Source: Mobiluncus massiliensis
GTDB taxonomy: Bacteria > Actinomycetota > Actinomycetes > Actinomycetales > Actinomycetaceae
Length of the DNA stretch: 64,000 bases
Assembly: GCF_949769255.1 (NCBI RefSeq)
Contig: NZ_OX458329.1
Coordinates: 1,612,001-1,676,000 of the forward strand
Direction: 5' to 3'
The position numbers and the translations under genes are program-made. The notes below the pieces were generated by a model. It did not search any database. It worked only from the letters and a program-made list of their open reading frames with translations, and was not told the DNA's origin. Positions 12,023-20,277 of this stretch are shown here, one piece after another (within the stretch, counting starts at the first letter, position 1; each line of letters starts with the position of its first letter).

Positions 12023-12702
12023 TGAGGTTCAGTCCCGATTCGATAGCCCACCCCACGGACTGTGAGAACCACAGTAGGATTATCCGGGTCAAGCTCTACC
12101 TTGGCGCGCAACCGCTGGACATGCACGTTGACCAGACGAGTGTCGGAAGCGTGACGCAACCCCCAGACCTGCTCCAGCAATTCTTCGCGGGAAAACACCC
12201 GCCCGGGCTTTGTGGCTAGGGCAACCAGGAGGTCATACTCTAGCGGGGTAAGGTTTAAAGGCTTTCCGTCCCGGCTCACCTCGTGAGATGCCAGATTGAT
12301 TTCCACCCCCGCAGCTTTCAGAATGTCATGTTCGGCCGCTTCTAGGTTGCGCAGCCGCGCGGCGACTCGCGCCAGCAGTTCTTTGGGCTTGAAAGGCTTA
12401 GGAATGTAGTCGTCAGCACCGGCTTCCAACCCCGCGACCACATCAGTGGTGTCGGATTTTGCAGTCAACATGATGATGGGCACATTTGAGAATTCACGGA
12501 TTCTACGGCAAATCTCGATACCATCCATTCCTGGCAGCATCAGGTCGAGCAGCAGCAAGTCTGGTTCAACTTCCCGGAACTTATCCACGGCTTTTGCGCC
12601 GTCGGCACAAAAACTTGGTTCATAGGCGGATGATTCCAGAATAATGCCAATCATCTCGCTTAGGGCTTGGTCATCATCTACTACCAGGATTTTTGCACTC
12701 AT
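12019..12702 (-). CDS. mtrA: Response regulator MtrA
   Basis: This 227-residue OmpR-family regulator has a receiver domain with acidic pocket VVDDD at 7-11, phospho-acceptor Asp53 in LLLLDLMLPG, a conserved PKPFKPKE lysine segment, and a C-terminal winged helix ending GVGYRIG. MtrA controls cell-wall hydrolase and replication genes and is often essential in actinobacteria. It heads the mtrA-mtrB-lpqB operon and is divergent from the membrane protein at 12844, so the 140 bp between them hold both promoters. Confidence 0.97.
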   Translation of the reverse strand: MSAKILVVDDDQALSEMIGIILESSAYEPSFCADGAKAVDKFREVEPDLLLLDLMLPGMDGIEICRRIREFSNVPIIMLTAKSDTTDVVAGLEAGADDYIPKPFKPKELLARVAARLRNLEAAEHDILKAAGVEINLASHEVSRDGKPLNLTPLEYDLLVALATKPGRVFSREELLEQVWGLRHASDTRLVNVHVQRLRAKVELDPDNPTVVLTVRGVGYRIGTEPQ

Positions 12703-12843
12703 ATTCCTATTTTGTCACGATTTCACAATTTGCGGGAAGACCCGCAGAGGAGCTTGGCATTGCTATAGAGTTTTTCGGTTTAAACGAGCGCATCTGCGCG
12801 GTGTCGTGGCAATATTAAGTGAACCAGTTATTGGAAAGGCATT

Positions 12844-14136
12844 ATGAGCGACAACTCTTACCTCAATCAGAGTACCCCCCCGGGGAACAGCCGTGGCAAT
12901 GTTCCCCAGATGCCGGGTCAGAGCAGCCCGGTGCCGCCGGAACCTTCATTTACGCCTCCTCCCACGCCCGCCCCAGGCAGTTTCAACACGGGCTCGTGGA
13001 CACTGACCCCGGAGGACAGCACCGGTAAGCCGGAGTCCCTCCCGAATCCTCTTCCGTCCGGATACCCCGCCGCGGCTGCCCCGCAAGCCTCCGCCCCCAA
13101 CTTTGGAACGAGCGGTACAAACAGTTTCAACGGCACATACACGGCAAACAGTACCGGATTCGACCCTTATGGTTTGAACTATCAGCAGGTCCAGCCCGGA
13201 ATTATTCCGCTGCGCCCGCTGAAACTTGGGGATATTTACAACGGAGCATTCTCTGCAATCCGCCAAGCTCCCTCTGTTATGTTCGGTCTGGTTTTGGCAC
13301 TCTGGGCAGGACTTGGCGGGTTAATGGGAGTGCTGCTTTATTTCCTCGCTCCCGATCTCAACTCCTATCTGGCTAACGACTTCAATTTTGACGGCACAGA
13401 AGCCACGATGGATAGTTTTTTGGAGTTTACCGAATCAACGATACTCATGAGTGTCATCGCCGGTCTGCTCCAACTGTTTGTAGTCTTTATGACCTTGGGG
13501 GTTTGCGTGGCCGGATTGGGACCTTTGGTTTTAGGTCGCCGTCCCTCGGTGGCTGATGCGTGGCAGACTTTGAAAAGCCACCTCTGGGGTATCATCGGCT
13601 ATTCTTTGTTGCTCATCTTAGGGTCAGCCCTGTTGCTAGGGCTGGGCCTGCTTCCGCTGGGCGGGTTTTTCCTGATTAACATCAAAGATTTTGGGGCCTC
13701 TCTGGGCTTGTTGGGTCTTACTTTCCTCACCCTCATTGCCGTTGCCGTATTTTCCACCTGGATCTACGTAAAACTTGTTTTTGCTATCCCCACTGCCATC
13801 ATGGAAGATATCGGCATCGTCCCCGCTTTGAAACGCTCCTGGACGCTGACCAAAGGCAGCTTCTGGAAGATTTTTGGCGTCGTCTTACTAACTTCCCTCA
13901 TAGTTTCGTTCCTGGCCAACGGATTGAACACAGTGATTGGCTTGATTCTCTCCGCAGTGCTACTGATAAACCAGAATGTAACGATAGTAATGACTATCTC
14001 CGCCTTTTTGGGCACCATCATTACCGGACTGACCATGCCGTTCTACGGGGCAGTTTTAGGCCTGCTCTATATCGATACGCGGATGCGCCGTGAAGGTCTG
14101 GCGGTAAGTCTGCTCCAGGCGGTCCAGCAGGGCTGA
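12844..14136 (+). CDS. Multi-spanning membrane protein with Pro-rich N-terminus (GPDPase membrane-domain type)
   Basis: The 430-residue protein starts with about 110 disordered residues rich in Pro, Ser, Asn and Gly, then has about six hydrophobic segments from residue 135. The block beginning PLRPLKLGDIYNGAFSAIRQ is typical of proteins annotated as glycerophosphoryl diester phosphodiesterase membrane domain. There is no catalytic phosphodiesterase domain, so an enzymatic role is not supported. GGAAAGG lies four bases before the ATG. It is divergent from mtrA and leads the operon with DUF4129, DUF4350, MoxR and DUF58. Confidence 0.75.
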   Translation: MSDNSYLNQSTPPGNSRGNVPQMPGQSSPVPPEPSFTPPPTPAPGSFNTGSWTLTPEDSTGKPESLPNPLPSGYPAAAAPQASAPNFGTSGTNSFNGTYTANSTGFDPYGLNYQQVQPGIIPLRPLKLGDIYNGAFSAIRQAPSVMFGLVLALWAGLGGLMGVLLYFLAPDLNSYLANDFNFDGTEATMDSFLEFTESTILMSVIAGLLQLFVVFMTLGVCVAGLGPLVLGRRPSVADAWQTLKSHLWGIIGYSLLLILGSALLLGLGLLPLGGFFLINIKDFGASLGLLGLTFLTLIAVAVFSTWIYVKLVFAIPTAIMEDIGIVPALKRSWTLTKGSFWKIFGVVLLTSLIVSFLANGLNTVIGLILSAVLLINQNVTIVMTISAFLGTIITGLTMPFYGAVLGLLYIDTRMRREGLAVSLLQAVQQG

Positions 14137-14170
14137 CGAACGGTACCACAGAAGGGATTCTCGGGTAGGT

Positions 14171-14908
14171 ATGCTGAACATTTCGACGCAATTGGAGGGC
14201 TTACGGCTCTATCACGTTGATTTGCGCTGCCTAGTGTTCTCTGACGTGTCGGACCGGGACGGGCGCGAGACGCTCGAAGAGGAACTGTCCAAACCGATTT
14301 ACCAGGAACGCCCCTCCCTGCTGAAAAAAATCGTGGAGTGGTTCGCCGAGAATTTTTCGTCCGCAAACGTCAATCCCGTCTTGCCTTCTTGGCTGTGGCT
14401 CATTGCCGCCTTAGTCGTAGCTATGCTGGTCATCATCATCATGATTTTGTTTTCGGGTAACTGGAAGTTCCGGGAACAGGTCAAGCCGACCCTCACTGAT
14501 GATGCTGCGGTTTTCGAGGATAACCGCAGCGCGGTGCAATATCTGGCGGCAGCCAAAAATGCCCTCTCCCGCGGGGACTACTCCACGGCTTTCTTGGAAC
14601 AATTTCGCCATCTGCTGCGTCTTTGTGAAGCCAACGAACTGTTGGTAATCACCCCCGGACTCACCGCCGGGGAAGGCAGTGCTGCCTTGAGCCGCGTGAT
14701 TCCTTCAGAATCAGAGGAATTAGCTTGGGCGGCCGGCGTGTTTAACGCACTGCGGTATGGGCGACGGCAGTCGGACAACACCCAGGTGCAAAGATTGATT
14801 GCCCTGGATTCCCGCCTGGATTCTTTCGTCTCGCACTCCCGTACCCGCGTTAACCCCACAGATTCACCACGGGACGCGCTGGTACAGGCGGGAGGTGCGC
14901 TCCAGTGA
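14171..14908 (+). CDS. DUF4129 domain membrane protein
   Basis: The ORF gives 245 residues with one strong membrane segment at about 74-96. Before it stands the family block ETLEEELSKPIYQERPSL, and after it a helical cytoplasmic domain (AAAKNALSRGDYSTAFLEQF) typical of DUF4129. The start is uncertain: ATG at 14171 has no good ribosome site, while the conserved part begins near a GTG at 14234. The family is usually coded with MoxR and DUF58 genes, as here, in operons thought to act in envelope homeostasis. The stop overlaps the next start (GTGA). Confidence 0.8.
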   Translation: MLNISTQLEGLRLYHVDLRCLVFSDVSDRDGRETLEEELSKPIYQERPSLLKKIVEWFAENFSSANVNPVLPSWLWLIAALVVAMLVIIIMILFSGNWKFREQVKPTLTDDAAVFEDNRSAVQYLAAAKNALSRGDYSTAFLEQFRHLLRLCEANELLVITPGLTAGEGSAALSRVIPSESEELAWAAGVFNALRYGRRQSDNTQVQRLIALDSRLDSFVSHSRTRVNPTDSPRDALVQAGGALQ

Positions 14909-16062
14909 GCAGTACGACTCCACCTACAGCCACACCGCGCATCTCGGAAGCAATTCTTCGGGGCCGCTGGGTCATCGGCGGTCTGGTGTTGCTGGCAGTT
15001 TTTTCTTTCCTCAGCGCCGTGCTGCGTACCCCCACCGACGAAATCAGTCTTTCTATCCGCAACCCAAAAAGCAGCGGGGCGATGGCTCTGGCCGAAGTGC
15101 TTCGCCACGAGGGCGTGCTGGTCGGTGAGGCGTATTCCGTACGTGACCTGGAGTCCTATAGTTCCAAGGACACTGTTGTCATCACCAATACCAATGAAAT
15201 CGACGATGCTACCCTGCGAGAAATCCTGCACACCCCCACAAACCTTTTGGTTATAGGGACTATGGCGCAAGGGAAACGTTTCGACCCCTATGTGGAATCC
15301 GCGCCAACGGGTTCTCCCAAGGAAATCAGCGCTCAGTGCGATTTTCCTGGTGCGAAAGCAGCCCGAACGATTTCTTCTACTCGTGGTTCGCTCCGCCCTT
15401 TGCGGCAGCCCGAAGCCGCGTGTTTTCCGATTCAGGATAACGCTTTCGCGTACGTGTCGTTCAAACGTCCCGAAGGCTTCCGCTTAGCCTTGCTTTCCGA
15501 GGACAGCCTGGCGCGCAACGACACTATCACCGAGGCCGGCAACGCCGCTTTGCTGTTGAATCTGTTGAGTTCCAGCCCCCGGGTCGGTTGGGTCAACGGC
15601 ACCACATTCCAGCAGGGTTTTGACGAAAACGGTGAGGCTCAGCCTCTGTTGCCCGATTTCTTCCTCATTGCCCTAGTGTATTTATTCGTGGCAGCTTTCG
15701 TGTTTACGTTGGCACAAGGGCGTCGCTTGGGTCGCGTGGTTCCCGAAGAGTTACCGGTCGTGGTGCATGGCGCCGAGGCAGTTTACGGTCGCGGGCGCCT
15801 CTACGAAAAATCCGGGGCCGTCTCGGTAGCCGCCCACAAGGCTCGGGAATACACGGCTCGACGTTTAGGCGCCGCTTTACATATTCCGACCCCAACTACC
15901 CCAACTGTCATGGTGCGAGAAGTGTCCCGATACACCGGGGTTGGCGAATCTCAGGTCTATGACCTCCTCTACGGTGAAGTGCCCGCCACCGCTCGCGGGT
16001 TGGGAAACCTATTGCACGACTTATACCTTCTGACCAAAACAAATCCGCGAAAGGAAAGCTAA
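14905..16062 (+). CDS. DUF4350 domain membrane protein
   Basis: The 385-residue protein has a membrane segment near the N-terminus (about 23-45), an extracytoplasmic DUF4350 region (ISLSIRNPKSSGAMALAEVL, then DTVVITNTNEID) and a second segment at about 250-270. The cytoplasmic tail begins with the family-typical QGRRLGRVVPEELPVVVHGAE. The fold resembles substrate-binding GATase-like domains but no catalytic role is known. It overlaps the DUF4129 gene by 4 bp, and its stop directly abuts the MoxR start, so translation is coupled. Confidence 0.83.
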   Translation: MSSTTPPTATPRISEAILRGRWVIGGLVLLAVFSFLSAVLRTPTDEISLSIRNPKSSGAMALAEVLRHEGVLVGEAYSVRDLESYSSKDTVVITNTNEIDDATLREILHTPTNLLVIGTMAQGKRFDPYVESAPTGSPKEISAQCDFPGAKAARTISSTRGSLRPLRQPEAACFPIQDNAFAYVSFKRPEGFRLALLSEDSLARNDTITEAGNAALLLNLLSSSPRVGWVNGTTFQQGFDENGEAQPLLPDFFLIALVYLFVAAFVFTLAQGRRLGRVVPEELPVVVHGAEAVYGRGRLYEKSGAVSVAAHKAREYTARRLGAALHIPTPTTPTVMVREVSRYTGVGESQVYDLLYGEVPATARGLGNLLHDLYLLTKTNPRKES

Positions 16063-17022
16063 ATGGATATGCAAGATCCGACTTTGCGCAAGCTCATCGC
16101 GTTGCGTACCGAAATCAACAAGGTGGTGAAAGGCCAAGATGCGGTGGTAACCGGGCTGGTAATCGCGTTGTTGGCGGAAGGGCACGTGCTCCTGGAAGGC
16201 GTTCCCGGAGTCGCCAAGACCCTGCTGGTGCGGACTTTGGCAAAGTCGCTGGACCTGAGCCACAAGCGGGTACAGTTCACCCCGGATTTGATGCCCGGCG
16301 ACTTGACCGGTTCGCTGATTTTTAATGCTCAAGAGTCTTCGTTTACCTTCCGAGAAGGTCCCGTTTTCACAAACTTACTGCTGGCGGATGAAATTAACCG
16401 CACCCCTCCGAAAACTCAAGCTGCCTTGCTGGAAGCCATGGAGGAACACCAAGTCACTACCGATGGGGTGAGCCGCGCTTTGCCGGAACCGTTTACGGTC
16501 ATCGCAACCCAGAACCCGGTGGAATACGAAGGCACCTATCCCCTGCCCGAAGCTCAGCTGGACCGTTTTTTGCTGAAACTAGACGTGCCTCTCCCGACAC
16601 GGGAAACGGAGTTGGAGGTTTTGCAGCTGCATTTGAGTGGCTTCGACACTCACGACCTCGATGCCGCGGGAGTGAACGTGGCTGCCAACGCGTCAGACAT
16701 CGCGGCGGCTCGCCAGGCCGTCAAGGAAGTCAAGGCCAGTAGTGAGGTGTTGGGCTACATCGTTGACCTTGTGCGAGCCACTCGCGCGTTACCGCAGGTG
16801 GAATTGGGAGTGTCGCCCCGTGGCGCGACGGCCCTGCTGTCGACTTCCCGGGCTTGGGCATGGCTGTCCGGACGCGACTACGTCACTCCAGACGATGTCA
16901 AGTCCCTGGTCCTGCCCACATTCCGCCACCGTCTCCGGCTGCGTCCCGAAGCCGAAATGGAAGGCGTCAACGCCAAGACCGTCCTGGACAGTGTCCTGGC
17001 TACCACTCCGGTGCCGCGCTAA
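16063..17022 (+). CDS. MoxR-family AAA+ ATPase
   Basis: The 319-residue protein is a MoxR-type AAA+ ATPase with Walker A GVPGVAKT near residue 46, Walker B LLLADEINR near 107, sensor 1 IATQNPVEYEG and the C-terminal AAA lid. MoxR proteins act as chaperone-like ATPases with VWA or DUF58 partners, and the adjacent DUF58 gene is the likely partner. The start follows the DUF4350 stop with no gap, with AAAGGAAAG upstream. Confidence 0.93.
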   Translation: MDMQDPTLRKLIALRTEINKVVKGQDAVVTGLVIALLAEGHVLLEGVPGVAKTLLVRTLAKSLDLSHKRVQFTPDLMPGDLTGSLIFNAQESSFTFREGPVFTNLLLADEINRTPPKTQAALLEAMEEHQVTTDGVSRALPEPFTVIATQNPVEYEGTYPLPEAQLDRFLLKLDVPLPTRETELEVLQLHLSGFDTHDLDAAGVNVAANASDIAAARQAVKEVKASSEVLGYIVDLVRATRALPQVELGVSPRGATALLSTSRAWAWLSGRDYVTPDDVKSLVLPTFRHRLRLRPEAEMEGVNAKTVLDSVLATTPVPR

Positions 17023-17073
17023 ACGCGGCAGAACCCGGTTTCCACCGTCGAAGAGTTATATAGGGGAGGCGAA

Positions 17074-18408
17074 ATGGCAGTTTCCAAACGCCTGGCGTTC
17101 TTGATTGCGCTGGGTATTCCACTGGTGCTGCTGACTCACTGGAACTCTGGCGCCTTTTTCTGGCTGCTGGTGTGCCTGCTGGTGTGGCTGTTTGACGTCA
17201 TCGCCGCGCCCAGTCCCCGCCACCTCGCGATAACGCGCTCCCTGCCCCACACACTGCGTCAACGCACCGAAACGCCCTACACCGTGAGCGTGAAAAATCC
17301 CACCAAACGTAAATTCCGCGCTCAGATACGCGACGCGTGGCCGCCTTCGCTCCAAGCCCTACCACGCCAGCAGCGTCTGACACTGGACGCGCAAAGCTCG
17401 ACCACTTTGCAGGCCAGTTTTACCCCGCAACGCAAAGGCACTCTGCGTAGCGATGCCGTTACCGTGCGCTCTTATGGACCTCTGGGGCTGGGCGCCCGCC
17501 AGTTTTCTGCCCCCATCGTGCAGGAAGTGAAAGTGCTGCCGGAGTTTCGCAGCGCCAAGTATCTGCCCTCGCGCCTGAAAACGTTACGTCGTTTGGAGGG
17601 CAACTCCCTGGTCATGCAACGCGGACAAGGCTCGGAGTTCGATTCCCTGCGGGAATACGTCCCCGGCGACGACGTGCGCGATATCGAGTGGCACTCTTCC
17701 GCAAGGTTGCGCACCCCGGTGGTAAAGACTTGGCGCCCCGAGCGCGACCGCAACGTCATCATCTGCTTGGATTCCTCCCGCAGCGCCGCGGTGCGGCTTG
17801 ATAAATACCCCCGACTGGATGCCTCTATGGAGGCGGCCCTGCTGCTCGGAGCATTGGCTGGCAGCGCCGGGGATCGGGTACACCTTATCGCGTTCGACAA
17901 TCAGATTCGTTTCCATATTCAACCGGATCGAGGTGTCGGACTCATCACCGAGATGGCGCAGGCCTTGGCCGATTTGCAGGTTTCATTGACCGAAGCGAAC
18001 TGGTCAGGGCTCAGTCACACTTTGCTCTCCGGATTGCGGCAACGTTCTCTGGTTGTGATTTTGACAGGTTTGGAAGGCGGGGCGGAACGGTCCGGCTTGA
18101 TGCCGATGGTAGAAGCGCTGTCCTCCCGACATCACGTGCTGGTGGCGAACTCTTTGGATCCCGAGTTGACCCGTTTGGCTCAACTGCCTGGCCAATGGAA
18201 TCTCAATGATGCCAAGCAGTCGCTGAGTCGGTTCAATCCCGCGGACGCTTTCCTGGCGGCAGCGGCGATGGCGGAGTTGAATGAACACGAGGAAGCGGGG
18301 AATCTGTTGCCCCTGTTGGGGGGACATTTGTTGAACGCCACCCCTGAAAAGCTGCCTCCCAACTTGGCAGATGCCTACATTTCGTTAAAACGCCGCGGGC
18401 AGATTTGA
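17074..18408 (+). CDS. DUF58 domain protein (VWA-like), MoxR partner
   Basis: The 444-residue protein has two N-terminal membrane segments (about 8-45), a beta-rich region, then the DUF58 signature LREYVPGDDVRDIEWHSSAR followed by a VWA-like core with ICLDSSRS as a MIDAS-like loop. The DUF58-MoxR pair is conserved across bacteria. The gene is last in the operon that starts at 12844 and is convergent with the Zincin-like gene, leaving only 8 bp between the stops. Confidence 0.88.
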   Translation: MAVSKRLAFLIALGIPLVLLTHWNSGAFFWLLVCLLVWLFDVIAAPSPRHLAITRSLPHTLRQRTETPYTVSVKNPTKRKFRAQIRDAWPPSLQALPRQQRLTLDAQSSTTLQASFTPQRKGTLRSDAVTVRSYGPLGLGARQFSAPIVQEVKVLPEFRSAKYLPSRLKTLRRLEGNSLVMQRGQGSEFDSLREYVPGDDVRDIEWHSSARLRTPVVKTWRPERDRNVIICLDSSRSAAVRLDKYPRLDASMEAALLLGALAGSAGDRVHLIAFDNQIRFHIQPDRGVGLITEMAQALADLQVSLTEANWSGLSHTLLSGLRQRSLVVILTGLEGGAERSGLMPMVEALSSRHHVLVANSLDPELTRLAQLPGQWNLNDAKQSLSRFNPADAFLAAAAMAELNEHEEAGNLLPLLGGHLLNATPEKLPPNLADAYISLKRRGQI

Positions 18409-18416
18409 GACGCGGT

Positions 18417-18917
18417 TTACCAGTAAGGGTCGATATCTTCCGGATGTTTGCCGATGAGCTGGGAAGATTCCTCCAGCACCACTCCGTGAATGAGGGAACG
18501 CAGATCATCCGTGGAACGAGCACGCTGCTCTAGGGGACGGCGATACACCACTACCTGGGCGGGCAAACTTTTGCCTGGGTCAGAGCCGAAACCTCTGCCC
18601 AAGACCACTGACTCGCTCTCCCAAGGTGCCGGGTCCGAAGGCGGAACGTCCTCCACCCCGTACTGGATAGCAGCTAGTTCTGGGCAAGCCGCCACCAGGG
18701 AGCGAACTTCCTGAATGACCAGTTCATCAAAGGTTTCTCGACGGGTTCGGTAACGCGGCAGCATCGCTGGAACCAAGACTCCGCGATTGCCCCGGCCATG
18801 GCGATCGCGGCAGACATAGGCACGCCGCAGCCGCGGCCCGCTGCTGACATCCCAGCGAATCTCGCCGCCCAAATCCAAGACACGAACCCGATTGGTTCCA
18901 GTAGTTTTTTCACTCAT
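18417..18917 (-). CDS. Zincin_1-like (metallopeptidase family) protein without HExxH
   Basis: Starting from the ATG at 18917, which gives MSEKTTGTNRVRVLD, the protein has 166 residues. It matches the actinobacterial Rv3259-like group of the metallopeptidase (Zincin_1) family: RRAYVCRDRHGRGNRGVLVP and VVYRRPLEQRARSTDDLRSL. The position where zinc peptidases have HExxH reads LIHGVVLEESS, so catalytic zinc binding is doubtful. A longer reading to 19475 exists but runs through the divergent promoter and into the DUF3499 gene, so I reject it. Its pairing with DUF3499 matches Rv3258c/Rv3259. Confidence 0.8.
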   Translation of the reverse strand: MSEKTTGTNRVRVLDLGGEIRWDVSSGPRLRRAYVCRDRHGRGNRGVLVPAMLPRYRTRRETFDELVIQEVRSLVAACPELAAIQYGVEDVPPSDPAPWESESVVLGRGFGSDPGKSLPAQVVVYRRPLEQRARSTDDLRSLIHGVVLEESSQLIGKHPEDIDPYW

Positions 18918-19067
18918 TGCTCTTAGCTTATCCCGCGGTGGCACTCGGGTCGAGGATGTCCCGTACAAATCGCCGCGAACACCCGTCAAGCCCTCAATCC
19001 CCACTCTCTCCCGGCCCGGAATCGGCGTTGACAAGCGAGCCTGACTGCATCTGGCACTGGTCGGCAG

Positions 19068-19073
19068 TATGCT
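19068..19073 (+). promoter_or_regulatory. -10 box, probable leaderless start of the DUF3499 gene
   Basis: TATGCT (19068-19073) ends six bases before the GTG at 19080. That spacing puts the transcript start at or near the start codon, and no ribosome site is present. Confidence 0.5.
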
Positions 19074-19079
19074 GAGAAA

Positions 19080-19511
19080 GTGACTTATACGCGCCGTTGT
19101 TCCAAACCGAGCTGCCCTAATCCGGCGGTGGCGACGATGACTTTTGACTATCGGGAGCGCAGCGCAATCATTGGCCCACTCTCCGCCCATCGGAATCCTG
19201 GAGCATACGATTTTTGCCGTGAACACGCCGAAAAACTGACGGCGCCACGGGGCTGGGAGGTCGTCCATTTGACGAATTCTTTTACACCCCCGCCGCCCAA
19301 CGATGAGGAACTGATGGCTTTGGCCAACGCGGTGAAAGCAGCAGCACAAAATCCCACCCCCCGTCAAACTGTGCGTCCCGAAGGCTATCGCGGCCCCTTG
19401 GGAAGGGAACCTCAGCCCGGGTGGAGTGATAGCGTGCGCGAAAAGCCCGATACCACCGGGAAACGCCACGGTCACCTGACTTTAGTGCCGCCCCCGAAAC
19501 AAGTCAGCTAA
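19080..19511 (+). CDS. DUF3499 family protein
   Basis: The 143-residue protein begins with the family signature RRCSKPSCPNPAVATMTFDY and AIIGPL, followed by YDFCREHAEKLTAPRGWEVV. The spaced Cys and His residues suggest a small zinc-binding module in the first 65 residues, and the C-terminal half is low-complexity. Function is unknown. It is divergent from the Zincin-like gene as in mycobacteria. The GTG start lacks a ribosome site but has a -10 box six bases upstream. Confidence 0.88.
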   Translation: MTYTRRCSKPSCPNPAVATMTFDYRERSAIIGPLSAHRNPGAYDFCREHAEKLTAPRGWEVVHLTNSFTPPPPNDEELMALANAVKAAAQNPTPRQTVRPEGYRGPLGREPQPGWSDSVREKPDTTGKRHGHLTLVPPPKQVS

Positions 19512-19515
19512 AACA

Positions 19516-19549
19516 TTAGACCGGCCAACTTGGCTGTTGACCGGTCTAA
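19516..19549. terminator. Bidirectional terminator between DUF3499 gene and ppa
   Basis: TTAGACCGG (19516-19524) pairs with CCGGTCTAA (19541-19549). After one mismatch CAAC pairs with GTTG, leaving a six-base loop. It sits in the 49-bp gap between convergent genes. Confidence 0.6.
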
Positions 19550-19560
19550 TTGTGATTCGT

Positions 19561-20091
19561 TCACAGGTGAATGTAGGTGTGCGCGTTCGGGCCTTCCTTG
19601 TCCCGGAAACGCTTCCACGAGGCGTGAATTTCTTTCTCCGCTTCAATTCGACCAACCCAGTTAGCGCCTTCCACCGACTTGCCAGGTTCCAGGTCTTTGT
19701 AAACTTCAAAGAAGTGCTGAATTTCGAGGCGATGGAACTCCGAAACATCCTCGAGCTCGGTGCGCCACGCAGCGCGTTGGTCTGTAGCGGGAACACACAG
19801 GACTTTATCGTCGCCACCATGTTCGTCAGTCATGCGGAACATCCCCAGTGCCCGGCAATTGATGACACAGCCAGGGAATGTTGGCTCTTCCAAAAGGACC
19901 AAGGCATCGAGCGGGTCTCCATCCATCCCTAAAGAGTCATCAATGAAACCGTAGTCATCAGGGTAGCGTGTAGAGGTGAACAGCATTCGATCCAAAACAA
20001 TCCGACCTGTCTCGTGATCGACTTCGTACTTATTGCGATTCCCCTTTGGAATCTCAATGGTCACATTGAACGTCAAAAAATCTTCAGCCAT
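19561..20091 (-). CDS. ppa: Inorganic pyrophosphatase (family I)
   Basis: The 176-residue soluble enzyme splits pyrophosphate and so pulls biosynthetic reactions forward. Family I motifs are present: [20 protein letters not shown], the active-site block DDYGFID, and [18 protein letters not shown] with its metal-binding aspartates. Its length is normal for the family. I favour the ATG at 20091 (MAEDFL); an ATG at 20106 would add five residues (MPKKI) and has AAGG almost touching it. It is divergent from the DD-carboxypeptidase gene. Confidence 0.95.
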   Translation of the reverse strand: MAEDFLTFNVTIEIPKGNRNKYEVDHETGRIVLDRMLFTSTRYPDDYGFIDDSLGMDGDPLDALVLLEEPTFPGCVINCRALGMFRMTDEHGGDDKVLCVPATDQRAAWRTELEDVSEFHRLEIQHFFEVYKDLEPGKSVEGANWVGRIEAEKEIHASWKRFRDKEGPNAHTYIHL

Positions 20092-20225
20092 TATTTTCTT
20101 CGGCATCCTTACTTTTGTGCCACCGGTGTCTCCGGATTGGCATTGCTTTGCATCGATGTCACCTGCTTTGGCGAGCATCTCTGTAAAACCATTGTGCCAC
20201 ACCCGCACCCCAGAGCGACATCTTC

Positions 20226-20231
20226 TATACT
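20226..20231 (+). promoter_or_regulatory. -10 box of the DD-carboxypeptidase gene
   Basis: TATACT (20226-20231) lies 46 bp before the GTG start at 20278, in the gap between divergent genes. No clear -35 box is visible. Confidence 0.4.
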
Positions 20232-20277
20232 AGATGGGGTTGTTTCCGAACAGAAAACCGTTTGACAAGGGGGGTCG

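Noticed and set aside
18417-19475. A 352-residue reading of the Zincin-like gene
   Set aside because: The extra N-terminal part runs through the divergent promoter and antisense to the DUF3499 gene. The conserved domain starts at 18917.
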